A DNA stretch of 64,000 nucleotides from Alphaproteobacteria bacterium (GTDB lineage Bacteria > Myxococcota_A > UBA796 > GCA-2862545), in NCBI GenBank assembly GCA_020632925.1, contig JACKER010000030.1, positions 1 through 64,000 on the forward strand, written 5' to 3'. Position numbers and translations under genes: made by a program. Below the pieces are notes generated by a model. The model searched no databases, had not been told where the DNA came from, and saw only the letters and a list, made by a program, of their open reading frames with translations. The first letter of the stretch is position 1; the number at the start of each line of letters is the position of its first letter. This document shows, piece after piece, positions 42,356-52,073 of this stretch.

Positions 42356-44017
42356 ATGCGGAAGAAGTACATCTTCGTGACCGGGGGCGTTCTCTCCTCT
42401 CTCGGCAAGGGCCTGTCGGCGGCCGCGCTCGGTGCGCTCCTCGAAGCGCGCGGCCTCAAGGTCACCATCCTCAAGATGGACCCGTACATCAACGTCGATC
42501 CGGGCACGATGTCGCCGTACCAGCACGGCGAGGTCTTCGTCACCGACGACGGCGCCGAGACCGATCTGGATCTGGGGCACTACGAGCGCTTCATCAGCAC
42601 CCGGCTGACCACGGCGAACAGCTTCACCACGGGTCGCGTGTACCAGGACGTGATCCAGCGGGAGCGCCGCGGCGAGTACCTCGGGCGGACCGTCCAGGTC
42701 ATCCCGCACATCACCGACGAGATCAAGCGGCGCATCCACGTCGCTGCCGAGAAGGCGGACGTGGGCATCGTCGAGGTCGGCGGTACCGTCGGCGACATCG
42801 AGGGCCTGCCCTTCCTCGAGGCGATCCGTCAGATGCGGGCCGACGCAGGGCCCGAGAACGTCCTCTACGTCCACCTCACCCTGCTGCCGTACATCAAGGC
42901 GGCCGGCGAGCTGAAGACGAAGCCCACGCAGCACTCCGTCAAGGAGCTGCTCCAGCTCGGCATCCAGCCCGACGTCCTGTTCTGCCGCAGCGACCGGCCC
43001 GTTCCGCGCGACATGCGCGTCAAGATCGCGAGCTTCTGCAACGTCTCCGAGAAGGACGTCATCCCGGTCCAGGACGTGGAGCACATCTACCAGCTGCCGC
43101 TGGCGCTGCACGCCGAGGGCGTGGACGACCGCGTCCTCGAGAAGCTCGGGATCTGGGCGGCGTCGGCCAACCTCGATCGGTGGGACGACCTGGTCCAGCG
43201 GCTCAAGCGGCCCCAGTTCCGCGTCCGCATCGGGATCGTCGGCAAGTACATCAACCTCACCGACACCTACAAGAGCCTCAACGAGGCGCTGGTGCACGGC
43301 GGGATCGCCAACCAGGTCGGCGTGGACCTGCACTTCATCGACTCCGAGCACCTCGACCCCGAGGATCCGGCGAGCGCGCTCGCGGACTGCGACGGCGTGC
43401 TCGTTCCGGGCGGCTTCGGCGAGCGTGGGACCGAGGGCAAGATCTCCGCCATCCGCCACGCGCGGACCACCGGGCTGCCGTTCTTCGGGATCTGTCTGGG
43501 GCTGCAGCTCGCGACCATCGAGTACGCGCGCCACGTGCTCGGCCTGCACGGCGCGGCGTCGCGGGAGTTCGACCCGTCCCCGACCCACCCGGTGATCGAG
43601 TGGCTCGACGAGCAGCGCAACGTCACCGACAAGGGCGGCACGATGCGACTCGGCAGCTACCCGTGCGATCTCGCCGAGGGGAGCCTCGCCCGCAGGGTGT
43701 ACGGCGCCGACCGCATCCACGAGCGGCATCGGCACCGGTTCGAGGTGAACCCGGAGTACCACCAGCGGCTGATCGAGGGCGGGCTGCGAATCTCCGGGTG
43801 GTCGCCGGACCGCCTGCTGGCCGAGGTGATCGAGGTGGACGACCACCCCTGGTTCCTCGGCTGCCAGTTCCACCCGGAGTTCAAGAGCCGTCCGCTCGAG
43901 CCGCACCCGCTCTTCGTGAGCTTCGTGCGTGCGGCCGCCGAGCAGCGTCGCCGGAAGCTGGCCGAGCGTGGTCGCGGACCCGATGCCGTGGCCGCCGCGG
44001 AGACCCCGCTCGCCTGA
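42356..44017 (+). CDS. pyrG: CTP synthase
   Basis: PyrG converts UTP to CTP with ATP and glutamine. 553 residues, with the synthetase domain (GGVLSSLGKGLSAAALG, MDPYINVDPGTMSPYQHGEVFVTDDGAE) and a class I glutamine amidotransferase domain with nucleophile C380 in FFGICLGLQ and a HPEF motif near the end. ATG 42356 has GGAGG 9 bases upstream. It adjoins kdsB, which consumes CTP. The enzyme is slightly longer than E. coli PyrG (545) because of a C-terminal tail of about 30 residues. A near-consensus promoter for rpoN lies downstream. Confidence 0.97.
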   Translation: MRKKYIFVTGGVLSSLGKGLSAAALGALLEARGLKVTILKMDPYINVDPGTMSPYQHGEVFVTDDGAETDLDLGHYERFISTRLTTANSFTTGRVYQDVIQRERRGEYLGRTVQVIPHITDEIKRRIHVAAEKADVGIVEVGGTVGDIEGLPFLEAIRQMRADAGPENVLYVHLTLLPYIKAAGELKTKPTQHSVKELLQLGIQPDVLFCRSDRPVPRDMRVKIASFCNVSEKDVIPVQDVEHIYQLPLALHAEGVDDRVLEKLGIWAASANLDRWDDLVQRLKRPQFRVRIGIVGKYINLTDTYKSLNEALVHGGIANQVGVDLHFIDSEHLDPEDPASALADCDGVLVPGGFGERGTEGKISAIRHARTTGLPFFGICLGLQLATIEYARHVLGLHGAASREFDPSPTHPVIEWLDEQRNVTDKGGTMRLGSYPCDLAEGSLARRVYGADRIHERHRHRFEVNPEYHQRLIEGGLRISGWSPDRLLAEVIEVDDHPWFLGCQFHPEFKSRPLEPHPLFVSFVRAAAEQRRRKLAERGRGPDAVAAAETPLA

Positions 44018-44080
44018 CGGGCCCGTCCGCGCCATCGTGAGCGTCGGGCATGACTTTTGCGCTGAGTCGATCGCGGGGCT

Positions 44081-44109
44081 TTGACACCCGCAGGCCCCTG
44101 GCATATCAT
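44081..44109 (+). promoter_or_regulatory. near-consensus sigma-70 promoter of rpoN
   Basis: TTGACA at 44081-44086 is followed after 17 bases by TATCAT at 44104-44109. Both boxes are close to consensus, unusual in such GC-rich DNA. Transcription would start near 44116, leaving a leader of about 160 bases before rpoN. Confidence 0.75.
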
Positions 44110-44115
44110 GTACGC

Positions 44116-44276
44116 ATGGGCAGGTTCGGTGGCTGAAAACCGGCAGTCGAACCGAGTTCTCGGCGATCTGTCGAGTGGGGTTCGGTCTTCTTCGGGGGGC
44201 CGATGGTGCGTACGGGTGACGTGCGGATGGAGTCCTCCGCGCACGGTGGCCACGCCAGCTGAAGCACGGAGCGGAG
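44116..44276 (+). promoter_or_regulatory. structured 5' leader of rpoN
   Basis: A 161-base untranslated leader. GGTTCG at 44123-44128 pairs with CGAACC at 44148-44153 around a loop that itself may pair (GGT/ACC), and CCGAG/CTCGG forms a small hairpin at 44152-44163. No riboswitch consensus that I know matches. No open frame with an obvious start is present. Confidence 0.45.
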
Positions 44277-45713
44277 ATGGCTGACCTCGGAATCCGTCTC
44301 GAAGCGAAGATGAGCCAGAGCCTGGTGATGACGCCCAGGCTCCAGCAGGCCATCAAGCTGCTGCAGTACAACCACCTCGAGATGGTGGAGCACGTCCAGG
44401 AGGCCTTGCTCGAGAACCCGACGCTCGAGGTCGTCCCCGAGAGCGAGACCGGCGGCAACGAGGGTGCCGAGGCGCTCGTCCAGAAGGCCAGCGACGTCCA
44501 GAAGGACCTCGTCGAGCAGCGCAACGGTGAGGAAGGCACGATCGACTGGGAGAAGTTCCTCGACCAGATGAACGACCGGAAGGGGCTCTCCCAGGGTTCC
44601 GGCGGGACCATCCACGACGACCTGCCGCCGATCGAGACGAACCTGACGTACGGCGAGTCCCTGGCCGATCACCTGCTGTTCCAGCTCGTGATGGTGAAGT
44701 GCGGCGAGGACGAGCGCGTCGCGGCCGAGGCCATCATCCACAACCTCGACGATCGGGGGTACCTCACGGTCCCGCTGGACGACCTCGGCGCGGAGGGCTT
44801 CGACCCGGAGGTCCTCCAGGAAGCGCTCGAGCTGGTGCAGAGCCTCGACCCGGTGGGCTGCGGCGCCCGCGACCTGTCCGAGTGCCTCATCCTCCAGGCC
44901 CGCGTCCACTTCCCCGAGGACGAGACCTTCGAGCGCATCCTGCAGTCGCACCTCGCGAACCTCGAGCGCAGGAACTACCTCGCGATCGCGAAGGATCTGG
45001 GGCTCGAGGTCGAGGACGTGGTCGAGTACCACCGCATGATCCAGGAGCTCGAGCCGCTTCCGGGACGCGGCTTCAACTCGGACGACGCGCGGTACATCAC
45101 GCCCGACATCTACGTCGAGAAGCACAACGGCGAGTGGATCGTGTCGCTGAACGAGGACGGCATGCCCGACCTCCGGATCAGCCGCTACTATCAAAAGGTC
45201 CTCAAGGGAGCCTCGAAGGCCGACAAGGAGTACCTCCTCGACAAGCTCAAGGGCGCCGAGTTCCTCATCCGCTCCATCCACAAGCGGCGGCAGACCATCC
45301 GCAAGGTGATGGAGTCGATCCTCAAGTTCCAGCGGGACTTCTTCGAGCACGGCGTCGACCGGCTGCGGCCGCTCGTGCTCCAGGACGTGGCGGACGACGT
45401 GGGGCGCCACATGTCGACGGTGAGCCGCGCCACCACCAACAAGTACGTCCACACCCCGCACGGCATCTTCGAGCTGAAGTTCTTCTTCAGCGCCGCGGTG
45501 AAGCAGCAGGCGGGCGGCGACATGGCGGCGGAGGCGATCCGTAGCCGCATCAAGTCGCTGGTGGGGGACGAGGATCCCAAGAACCCGCTCTCCGATCAGC
45601 AGATCGCCGACTCCCTCAAGCGGGAGGGCATCACGGTGGCTCGCCGCACGGTGGCCAAGTACCGCGAGGCCATGGGCATCCTGCCGTCGAGCCGTCGCAA
45701 GTCGATGTTCTGA
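44277..45713 (+). CDS. rpoN: RNA polymerase sigma-54 factor
   Basis: Sigma-54 directs RNA polymerase to -24/-12 promoters and needs AAA+ activators. 478 residues: N-terminal Gln-rich activator domain (SLVMTPRLQQAIKLLQYNHLEM), an acidic linker (about 55-110), the core-binding region, and the C-terminal DNA-binding domain with the RpoN box ARRTVAKYRE near residue 463. ATG 44277 follows a GGAG-like site. It is preceded by a strong promoter and a long leader, and followed by hpf, a usual pairing. Many activators should exist elsewhere, as myxobacteria have them in number. Confidence 0.97.
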   Translation: MADLGIRLEAKMSQSLVMTPRLQQAIKLLQYNHLEMVEHVQEALLENPTLEVVPESETGGNEGAEALVQKASDVQKDLVEQRNGEEGTIDWEKFLDQMNDRKGLSQGSGGTIHDDLPPIETNLTYGESLADHLLFQLVMVKCGEDERVAAEAIIHNLDDRGYLTVPLDDLGAEGFDPEVLQEALELVQSLDPVGCGARDLSECLILQARVHFPEDETFERILQSHLANLERRNYLAIAKDLGLEVEDVVEYHRMIQELEPLPGRGFNSDDARYITPDIYVEKHNGEWIVSLNEDGMPDLRISRYYQKVLKGASKADKEYLLDKLKGAEFLIRSIHKRRQTIRKVMESILKFQRDFFEHGVDRLRPLVLQDVADDVGRHMSTVSRATTNKYVHTPHGIFELKFFFSAAVKQQAGGDMAAEAIRSRIKSLVGDEDPKNPLSDQQIADSLKREGITVARRTVAKYREAMGILPSSRRKSMF

Positions 45714-45748
45714 ATCCCCGGCCGCCCGGCCTGGGTGTGTGTGTCGTT

Positions 45749-45768
45749 GTCCCGGCTCGATCCGGGAC
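45749..45768 (+). promoter_or_regulatory. hairpin before hpf start
   Basis: GTCCCGG at 45749-45755 pairs with CCGGGAC at 45762-45768 (loop CTCGAT). It ends 5 bases before the AGGAGG of hpf and could affect initiation. Confidence 0.5.
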
Positions 45769-45783
45769 GTTCCAGGAGGGTCG

Positions 45784-46119
45784 ATGCATCTCGAGGTCAC
45801 GTTCAAGAACCTGCGCGCCCGCGACGAGGTGCGCGCGCGAGCGGTGGCTCTCTTCGAAAAGCTCGAGCGGTTCCTCGATCCGCACTCCGACGGTACCCTC
45901 GTGGTCTCCGTGGAGCACGGCAAGGCCCTGATGGAGCTGGTGGTGCGTGCCATGGGCGAGACGCACACGGTCAACGAGGAGCACGAAGAGCTCCGGACGG
46001 CCCTGGACAAGGCGTTCCACACGATGGAGGTCCGCCTCCGCCGCGCGAAGGAGCGCCGCGTGGACCGCAGCCAGGGGCCTGCCCCGCAGGAGGACGGCTT
46101 CTCGCCCACCGACGGGTGA
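45784..46119 (+). CDS. hpf: ribosome hibernation factor (HPF/RaiA family)
   Basis: A 111-residue protein of the sigma-54 modulation / YfiA family that binds the 30S decoding site and stores ribosomes in stress. It has the beta-alpha-beta-beta-beta-alpha plan: MHLEVTFKNLRARDEVRARA, FLDPHSDGTLVVSVEHG, and HTVNEEHEELRTALDKAFHTMEVRLRRAKE. It is a short type without the C-terminal dimerisation domain. ATG 45784 has AGGAGG 4 bases upstream and a hairpin further up. Following rpoN is the classic location. Confidence 0.9.
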   Translation: MHLEVTFKNLRARDEVRARAVALFEKLERFLDPHSDGTLVVSVEHGKALMELVVRAMGETHTVNEEHEELRTALDKAFHTMEVRLRRAKERRVDRSQGPAPQEDGFSPTDG

Positions 46120-46151
46120 CGACGGAGGCGCGGACGGGTTACTGCTCCCGG

Positions 46152-46201
46152 CCGCGCCGAACGGGGCGCGGAGACCTCCCGACCCGGGTGCCGAGCCCGG
46201 G
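46152..46201 (+). promoter_or_regulatory. two hairpins before metK
   Basis: CCGCGCC (46152-46158) pairs with GGCGCGG (46165-46171), and CCCGGG (46183-46188) with CCCGGG (46196-46201). They lie between hpf and metK. I do not recognise a SAM or SAH riboswitch consensus; they may be a terminator or leader structure. Confidence 0.4.
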
Positions 46202-46221
46202 CCATCACGAGAGTGAGTCCC

Positions 46222-47376
46222 ATGGCCCTGAAGAACTACCTGTTCACGTCCGAGTCCGTCACCGAGGGGCACCCCGACAAGATCTGCGACAACATCTCGG
46301 ACGCCGTGCTCGACGCCCACCTCGCCCAGGACCCCCACGCGCGCGTGGCCTGCGAGACCGCGGTGAAGACCGGCTACGTCATGCTGCTCGGCGAGATCAC
46401 CTCGCGGGCGGTCGTGAACTACCCGGAGATGGTCCGCAACGTCGTCCGTGACATCGGCTACGACCACAGCGACAAGGGCTTCGACGGGAACACCTGCGGC
46501 ATCCTCGTCGCCCTCGAGCAGCAGAGCCCCGACATCGCGATGGGCGTCGACGAGGGCGAGGGCCGCGAGCAGGGCGCCGGCGACCAGGGCATGATGTTCG
46601 GGTACGCGGTCGACGAGACCGAGGCGCTGATGCCGATGAGCATCTACTACAGCCACCGGCTGTCCGAGCGCCTCTCCGCGGTCCGTCGCAACGGGACGTT
46701 GGGGTACCTCCGGCCCGACGGCAAGACCCAGGTCACCGTGGAGTACCAGGACGGTGCGCCCGTCCGCATCGACGCGGTCGTGGTCAGCTCGCAGCACGCC
46801 CCCGAGATCGGCCAGGAGCAGATCCGCGCCGACATCGTCTCCGAGGTCATCCGCAAGACGATCCCGGAGCACCTGCTCGACAAGAACACGAAGTTCTTCG
46901 TGAACCCCACGGGCCGCTTCGTCATCGGTGGCCCGATGGGCGACTCGGGCGTCACCGGCCGCAAGATCATCGTCGACACCTACGGCGGCCACGGCGGCCA
47001 TGGCGGCGGCGCGTTCAGCGGCAAGGACCCCTCGAAGGTCGACCGGTCCGCGGCCTACATGGCGCGGTACATCGCGAAGAACCTGGTGGCCGCCGGCGCC
47101 GCGAAGCGCTGCCTGGTCCAGCTGGCGTACGCGATCGGCGTCGCGGAGCCCGTCTCCGTCATGGTCGACACCTACGGCACGGGCACCGTGGCCGAGGAGC
47201 GCATCGCGGCCTGCGTGCGCGAGCTCTTCCCGACCAAGCCCGCCGGCCTCATCAAGCACCTCGACCTGCTCCGCCCGATCTACCGTCCGACGGCCGCCCA
47301 CGGGCACTTCGGCCGCCCCGGCTTCTCCTGGGAGAAGACCGACAAGGTCGACGAGATCAAGCGCTTCCTGGCCTGA
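46222..47376 (+). CDS. metK: S-adenosylmethionine synthase
   Basis: MetK makes SAM from methionine and ATP. 384 residues, full length. Signatures: FTSESVTEGHPDKICDNISD, GAGDQGMMFGYA and the C-terminal DTYGGHGGHGGGAFSGKDPSKVDRS phosphate-binding loop. Lys and Asp residues for metal and ATP are in place. I chose ATG 46222 (MALKNYLF); GTG 46213 would add three residues. The upstream region holds two hairpins, and a 13-bp stem terminator follows the gene. Confidence 0.97.
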   Translation: MALKNYLFTSESVTEGHPDKICDNISDAVLDAHLAQDPHARVACETAVKTGYVMLLGEITSRAVVNYPEMVRNVVRDIGYDHSDKGFDGNTCGILVALEQQSPDIAMGVDEGEGREQGAGDQGMMFGYAVDETEALMPMSIYYSHRLSERLSAVRRNGTLGYLRPDGKTQVTVEYQDGAPVRIDAVVVSSQHAPEIGQEQIRADIVSEVIRKTIPEHLLDKNTKFFVNPTGRFVIGGPMGDSGVTGRKIIVDTYGGHGGHGGGAFSGKDPSKVDRSAAYMARYIAKNLVAAGAAKRCLVQLAYAIGVAEPVSVMVDTYGTGTVAEERIAACVRELFPTKPAGLIKHLDLLRPIYRPTAAHGHFGRPGFSWEKTDKVDEIKRFLA

Positions 47377-47407
47377 TCGAACGGAGCCGATCTCCTCGGA
47401 GGTCCAT

Positions 47408-47452
47408 GACGCCCGCGGGCACGGCTGCTTCGGCGTCGCGCCCGCGGGCGTC
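47408..47452 (+). terminator. intrinsic terminator after metK
   Basis: A perfect 13-base stem (47408-47420 with 47440-47452) around a 19-base loop, followed by TCTCGTTT at 47451-47458. It starts 31 bases after the metK stop. Confidence 0.75.
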
Positions 47453-47541
47453 TCGTTTCCTGGCACGTCGCGAAGGTGGCGTGCGCCCTGGGAGGGCCGG
47501 CGAGATACGCGGGTCCCCCTGCCCACCCACGTGAGGATTCC

Positions 47542-48756
47542 ATGGCGAAGATCAAGGTGAAGAACCCGGTGGTCGAGATGGACGGCGACGAGATGACCCG
47601 GGTCATCTGGAAGTTCATCAAGGACAAGCTGATCCTTCCGTACCTCGACGTCGACCTGCGCTACTACGACCTCGGGGTCGAGCACCGCGACGCCACCAAC
47701 GACCAGGTGACCATCGACGCGGCCAACGCCACCAAGGAGTTCGGTGTCGCGGTCAAGTGCGCGACGATCACGCCGGACGAGGCCCGCGTGGAGGAGTTCG
47801 GCCTGAAGGAGATGTGGAAGTCGCCCAACGGAACGATCCGCAACATCATCGGCGGCACGATCTTCCGCGAGCCGATCATCTGCAAGAACGTCCCGCGCCT
47901 GGTGCCCGGCTGGACCCGCCCGATCGTCATCGGCCGCCACGCGTTCGGCGACCAGTACCGCGCGACCGATTTCGTCGTGCCCGGCGCCGGCACTCTGAAG
48001 ATGACCTTCACGCCGGCCGACGGCGGTGCGCCCGTCGAGCACACCGTGTTCCAGTTCAAGGACGGCGGCGTGGCGATGGGCATGTACAACCTGGACGAGT
48101 CGATCGTCGGCTTCGCCCGGTCGTCGTTCAACTACGGCCTCGACCGTGGCTGGCCGGTCTACCTCTCGACCAAGAACACGATCCTCAAGCGGTACGACGG
48201 TCGCTTCAAGGACCTGTTCCAGAAGGTCTTCGACGAGGAGTTCGCCTCCCGCTTCGCGGAGAAGGGGATCACCTACGAGCACCGCCTCATCGACGACATG
48301 GTCGCCGCGGCGCTCAAGTGGGACGGTGGCTTCGTGTGGGCCTGCAAGAACTACGACGGCGACGTGCAGTCCGACACCGTCGCGCAGGGCTTCGGCAGCC
48401 TGGGGCTGATGACCTCGGTGCTGATGACGCCCGACGGCCAGACGGTCGAGGCCGAAGCCGCCCACGGCACCGTCACCCGCCACTTCCGCCAGCACCAGAA
48501 GGGCGCGCCGACCTCCACCAACCCGATCGCGTCGATCTTCGCCTGGACCCGCGGCCTCAAGTACCGCGGGACCTTCGACGACACGCCGGACGTCGTGGGC
48601 TTCGCCGAGGCGCTCGAGAGCGTCTGCGTCGAGACCGTGGAGTCCGGTCGGATGACCAAGGACCTCGCGATCCTCATCGACAAGGACACCCCCTGGCTGA
48701 CGACGGAGCAGTTCCTCGCGGCCCTCGACGAGGGTCTGTCCAAGCGTCTGGCCTGA
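47542..48756 (+). CDS. icd: NADP-dependent isocitrate dehydrogenase
   Basis: Icd oxidises isocitrate to 2-oxoglutarate with NADP. 404 residues, of the eukaryote-like homodimeric type (start KVKNPVVEMDGDEMTRVIW), quite unlike E. coli Icd in sequence. Conserved parts: MWKSPNGTIRNIIGGTIFREPI, RHAFGDQYRATDF, DDMVAAALKWDGGFVWACKNYDGDVQSD and EAEAAHGTVTRH. ATG 47542 has GAGG 5 bases upstream. Next are sucC and sucD, giving a cluster of TCA-cycle enzymes. A GC hairpin lies between icd and sucC. Confidence 0.96.
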   Translation: MAKIKVKNPVVEMDGDEMTRVIWKFIKDKLILPYLDVDLRYYDLGVEHRDATNDQVTIDAANATKEFGVAVKCATITPDEARVEEFGLKEMWKSPNGTIRNIIGGTIFREPIICKNVPRLVPGWTRPIVIGRHAFGDQYRATDFVVPGAGTLKMTFTPADGGAPVEHTVFQFKDGGVAMGMYNLDESIVGFARSSFNYGLDRGWPVYLSTKNTILKRYDGRFKDLFQKVFDEEFASRFAEKGITYEHRLIDDMVAAALKWDGGFVWACKNYDGDVQSDTVAQGFGSLGLMTSVLMTPDGQTVEAEAAHGTVTRHFRQHQKGAPTSTNPIASIFAWTRGLKYRGTFDDTPDVVGFAEALESVCVETVESGRMTKDLAILIDKDTPWLTTEQFLAALDEGLSKRLA

Positions 48757-48795
48757 CGCGAGCGCGGCGGACCGCCACGGACCTTGCACCGGACC

Positions 48796-48825
48796 CGGCC
48801 GGGGAGTACGAACGCCCCCCGGCCG
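48796..48825 (+). promoter_or_regulatory. hairpin between icd and sucC
   Basis: CGGCCGGGG (48796-48804) pairs perfectly with CCCCGGCCG (48817-48825), 22 bases before sucC. No U run follows. A weak promoter (TTGCAC 48784, TACGAA 48807, spacing 17) overlaps it, so its role (terminator or leader) is open. Confidence 0.45.
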
Positions 48826-48847
48826 TCCCATCCTGCGAGGTGACCAC

Positions 48848-50086
<1,239 letters not shown>

Positions 50087-50087
50087 G

Positions 50088-50960
50088 ATGAGCATCCTGG
50101 TCGGACGTGACACCCGCGTGATCACGCAGGGCATCACCGGCAGCGCCGGGGCCTTCCACACCAAGCAGTGCATCGCCTACGGCACGAACGTCGTCGGCGG
50201 CGTGGTGCCGGGCAAGGGCGGGCAGAGCTTCGAGGGCGTGCCCGTCTTCGACACCGTGCACGACGCGGTGGCGCAGGGCGGCGCCAACGCCTCCATGATC
50301 TTCGTGCCCCCGCCGTTCGCGGCGGACGCGATCCTCGAGGCCTTCGACGCCGGCATCGAGCTCGTCGTCTGCATCACCGAGGGCATCCCCGTTCGGGACA
50401 TGATCCCGGTCGCCGAGGTGCTCAAGACCTCGAAGTCCCGCCTGATCGGCCCGAACTGCCCCGGCGTGATCACGCCCGGCCAGTGCAAGATGGGCATCAT
50501 GCCGGGCCACATCCACACCCCCGGCAGGATCGGCGTGCTCTCGCGTTCGGGCACGCTGACCTACGAGGCGGTCGGTCAGCTCTCCGAGGTCGGTCTCGGC
50601 CAGAGCAGCTGCGTCGGTATCGGCGGTGACCCGATCATCGGCACCAAGTTCATCGACGTGCTGACCCTGTTCAACGACGATCCGGACACCGAGGCGGTGA
50701 TCATGATCGGCGAGATCGGCGGTACGGCCGAGGAAGAGGCCGCGGCCTGGATCAAGGCGAACATGACCAAGCCGGTCGTGAGCTTCATCGCCGGTGCGAC
50801 GGCGCCTCCGGGACGCCGCATGGGACACGCTGGCGCCATCATCAGCGGTGGTCAGGGCACGGCGGAGTCGAAGTTCGCCGCGCTCGAGGACGCGGGCGTG
50901 CACATCGTGCGCTCCCCCGCGACCATGGGCCGCAAGATGGCCGAGGTCCTCGGCGCCTGA
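50088..50960 (+). CDS. sucD: succinyl-CoA synthetase alpha subunit
   Basis: SucD binds CoA and carries the phosphorylated His. 290 residues. It has the Rossmann start (SILVGRDTRVITQGITGSAGAFHT), GPNCPGVITPGQCKMGIMPG, GRIGVLSRSGTLTYEAV and the phospho-His motif RRMGHAGAII. ATG 50088 follows the sucC stop by one base. It converges with the ArsA-like genes on the minus strand (15 bases between stops). Confidence 0.97.
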   Translation: MSILVGRDTRVITQGITGSAGAFHTKQCIAYGTNVVGGVVPGKGGQSFEGVPVFDTVHDAVAQGGANASMIFVPPPFAADAILEAFDAGIELVVCITEGIPVRDMIPVAEVLKTSKSRLIGPNCPGVITPGQCKMGIMPGHIHTPGRIGVLSRSGTLTYEAVGQLSEVGLGQSSCVGIGGDPIIGTKFIDVLTLFNDDPDTEAVIMIGEIGGTAEEEAAAWIKANMTKPVVSFIAGATAPPGRRMGHAGAIISGGQGTAESKFAALEDAGVHIVRSPATMGRKMAEVLGA

Positions 50961-50975
50961 GGGCTCCGCGGAGCG

Positions 50976-52073
50976 TCAGCGCCAGGTGGCGGTGCCGGAC
51001 CTGTACGAGGGTTCGGCCGCCGGCGGCAGGTGAGGGGTGAGCGCCGCGAGGCCCTCCAGCGAGCGCACCCCACCCGCCAGCTCGGGCACCGTCCACACCG
51101 GAGCACCGCCCTCGAGGCACAGGCGCCGCGCGGCACGCTCGTGACCGGCGGCGCGGGTGCGCGCGTGCTCGGGCAGTGCGTAGAGGGCCCGGAGCGCCTC
51201 GTCCGCCCCCGCCAGCCCGGCGATCGCCCGCTCGAGCGCGTCGGCTGCCGGCATCCCCAGCGGGACCTCGGGCTGGACGCGGTTCATCAGGAAGCCGCCG
51301 AACCGCATGCCCCGCTCCCGGAGCTCCCCGAGGAAGCCGAGCAGGTCGTTGCGCTCGGGGGCATCCGCCTCGGTCACCAGCCAATAGACCGTCCGACCCG
51401 AGCGAAGCAGGGTCGCCACCTCCTCGCTGCGCTCGCGGAACCCGGCCGACATCTCGCCGATGAGCGAGAAGAACTCCCGGATCTCGCCCATCACGCGCTC
51501 GCCGGCGAGCCGCTCGACGATGGAGAGCGCCCCCCGCGCCGCCACGCCGCGCAGGCTGGTGCCGGGGTCGATGAGCAGCCGTAGCATCGAGCGGTCGAGG
51601 ATCCCGCGGACGCGGTCGGGCGCGCGGAAGAAGTCCACCACGTGCTGCGTGGGTGGGGTGTCGACGATGACGTGGTCGTACCCGCCGTGCGTGGCCAGGG
51701 CGTGGAGCTTCTCGACCGCCATGTACTCGTGCGAGCCGGTCAGGCGCGTGGAGACCGCGCGGTAGTACCGGTTCTCGAGCAACCGCTCGGCGGTCTCCGG
51801 CGTGGCGCGGCGCCGCACCACCTCGTCCCAGGTGGCGGCGCGGTCGAGCATGAGCGCGTCGAGGGTTCCGGCCGCTCCCTCGAGGGGCACCCGACGCGGC
51901 ATGTTGTCCAGCGTCCCGATGCCGAGCGCGTCCGCCAGTCGGCGGGCGGGATCGATGGTCAACACCACCACCCGCTGGCCCGACAGCGCGTAGGCCAGCG
52001 CCAGGGCCGCGGACGTCGTCGTCTTGCCGGTCCCGCCGACGCCGCAGCAGATGGTCACCTGGGTCCCGCTCAC
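50976..52073 (-). CDS. ArsA/Get3-like ATPase, subunit lacking signature Lys
   Basis: A 365-residue ArsA/Get3-type ATPase. The deviant Walker A reads GVGGTGKTT: the P-loop Lys before Thr-Thr is present, but the signature Lys (normally GKGG) is Val. Other motifs: LTIDPARRLADALG (switch I region) and DHVIVDTPPTQHVVDF (switch II/A-loop region). Signature-Lys loss suggests it needs a partner to complete its active site. GTG 52073 overlaps the stop of the second ArsA-like gene in GTGA, so the two are made together. Substrate unknown; Get3-like targeting is possible. It is the last gene of the three-gene minus-strand unit. Confidence 0.88.
   Translation of the reverse strand: MSGTQVTICCGVGGTGKTTTSAALALAYALSGQRVVVLTIDPARRLADALGIGTLDNMPRRVPLEGAAGTLDALMLDRAATWDEVVRRRATPETAERLLENRYYRAVSTRLTGSHEYMAVEKLHALATHGGYDHVIVDTPPTQHVVDFFRAPDRVRGILDRSMLRLLIDPGTSLRGVAARGALSIVERLAGERVMGEIREFFSLIGEMSAGFRERSEEVATLLRSGRTVYWLVTEADAPERNDLLGFLGELRERGMRFGGFLMNRVQPEVPLGMPAADALERAIAGLAGADEALRALYALPEHARTRAAGHERAARRLCLEGGAPVWTVPELAGGVRSLEGLAALTPHLPPAAEPSYRSGTATWR

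Noticed and set aside
46120..46221. SAM or SAH riboswitch before metK
   Set aside because: Only two simple hairpins; no recognisable consensus of the known classes.
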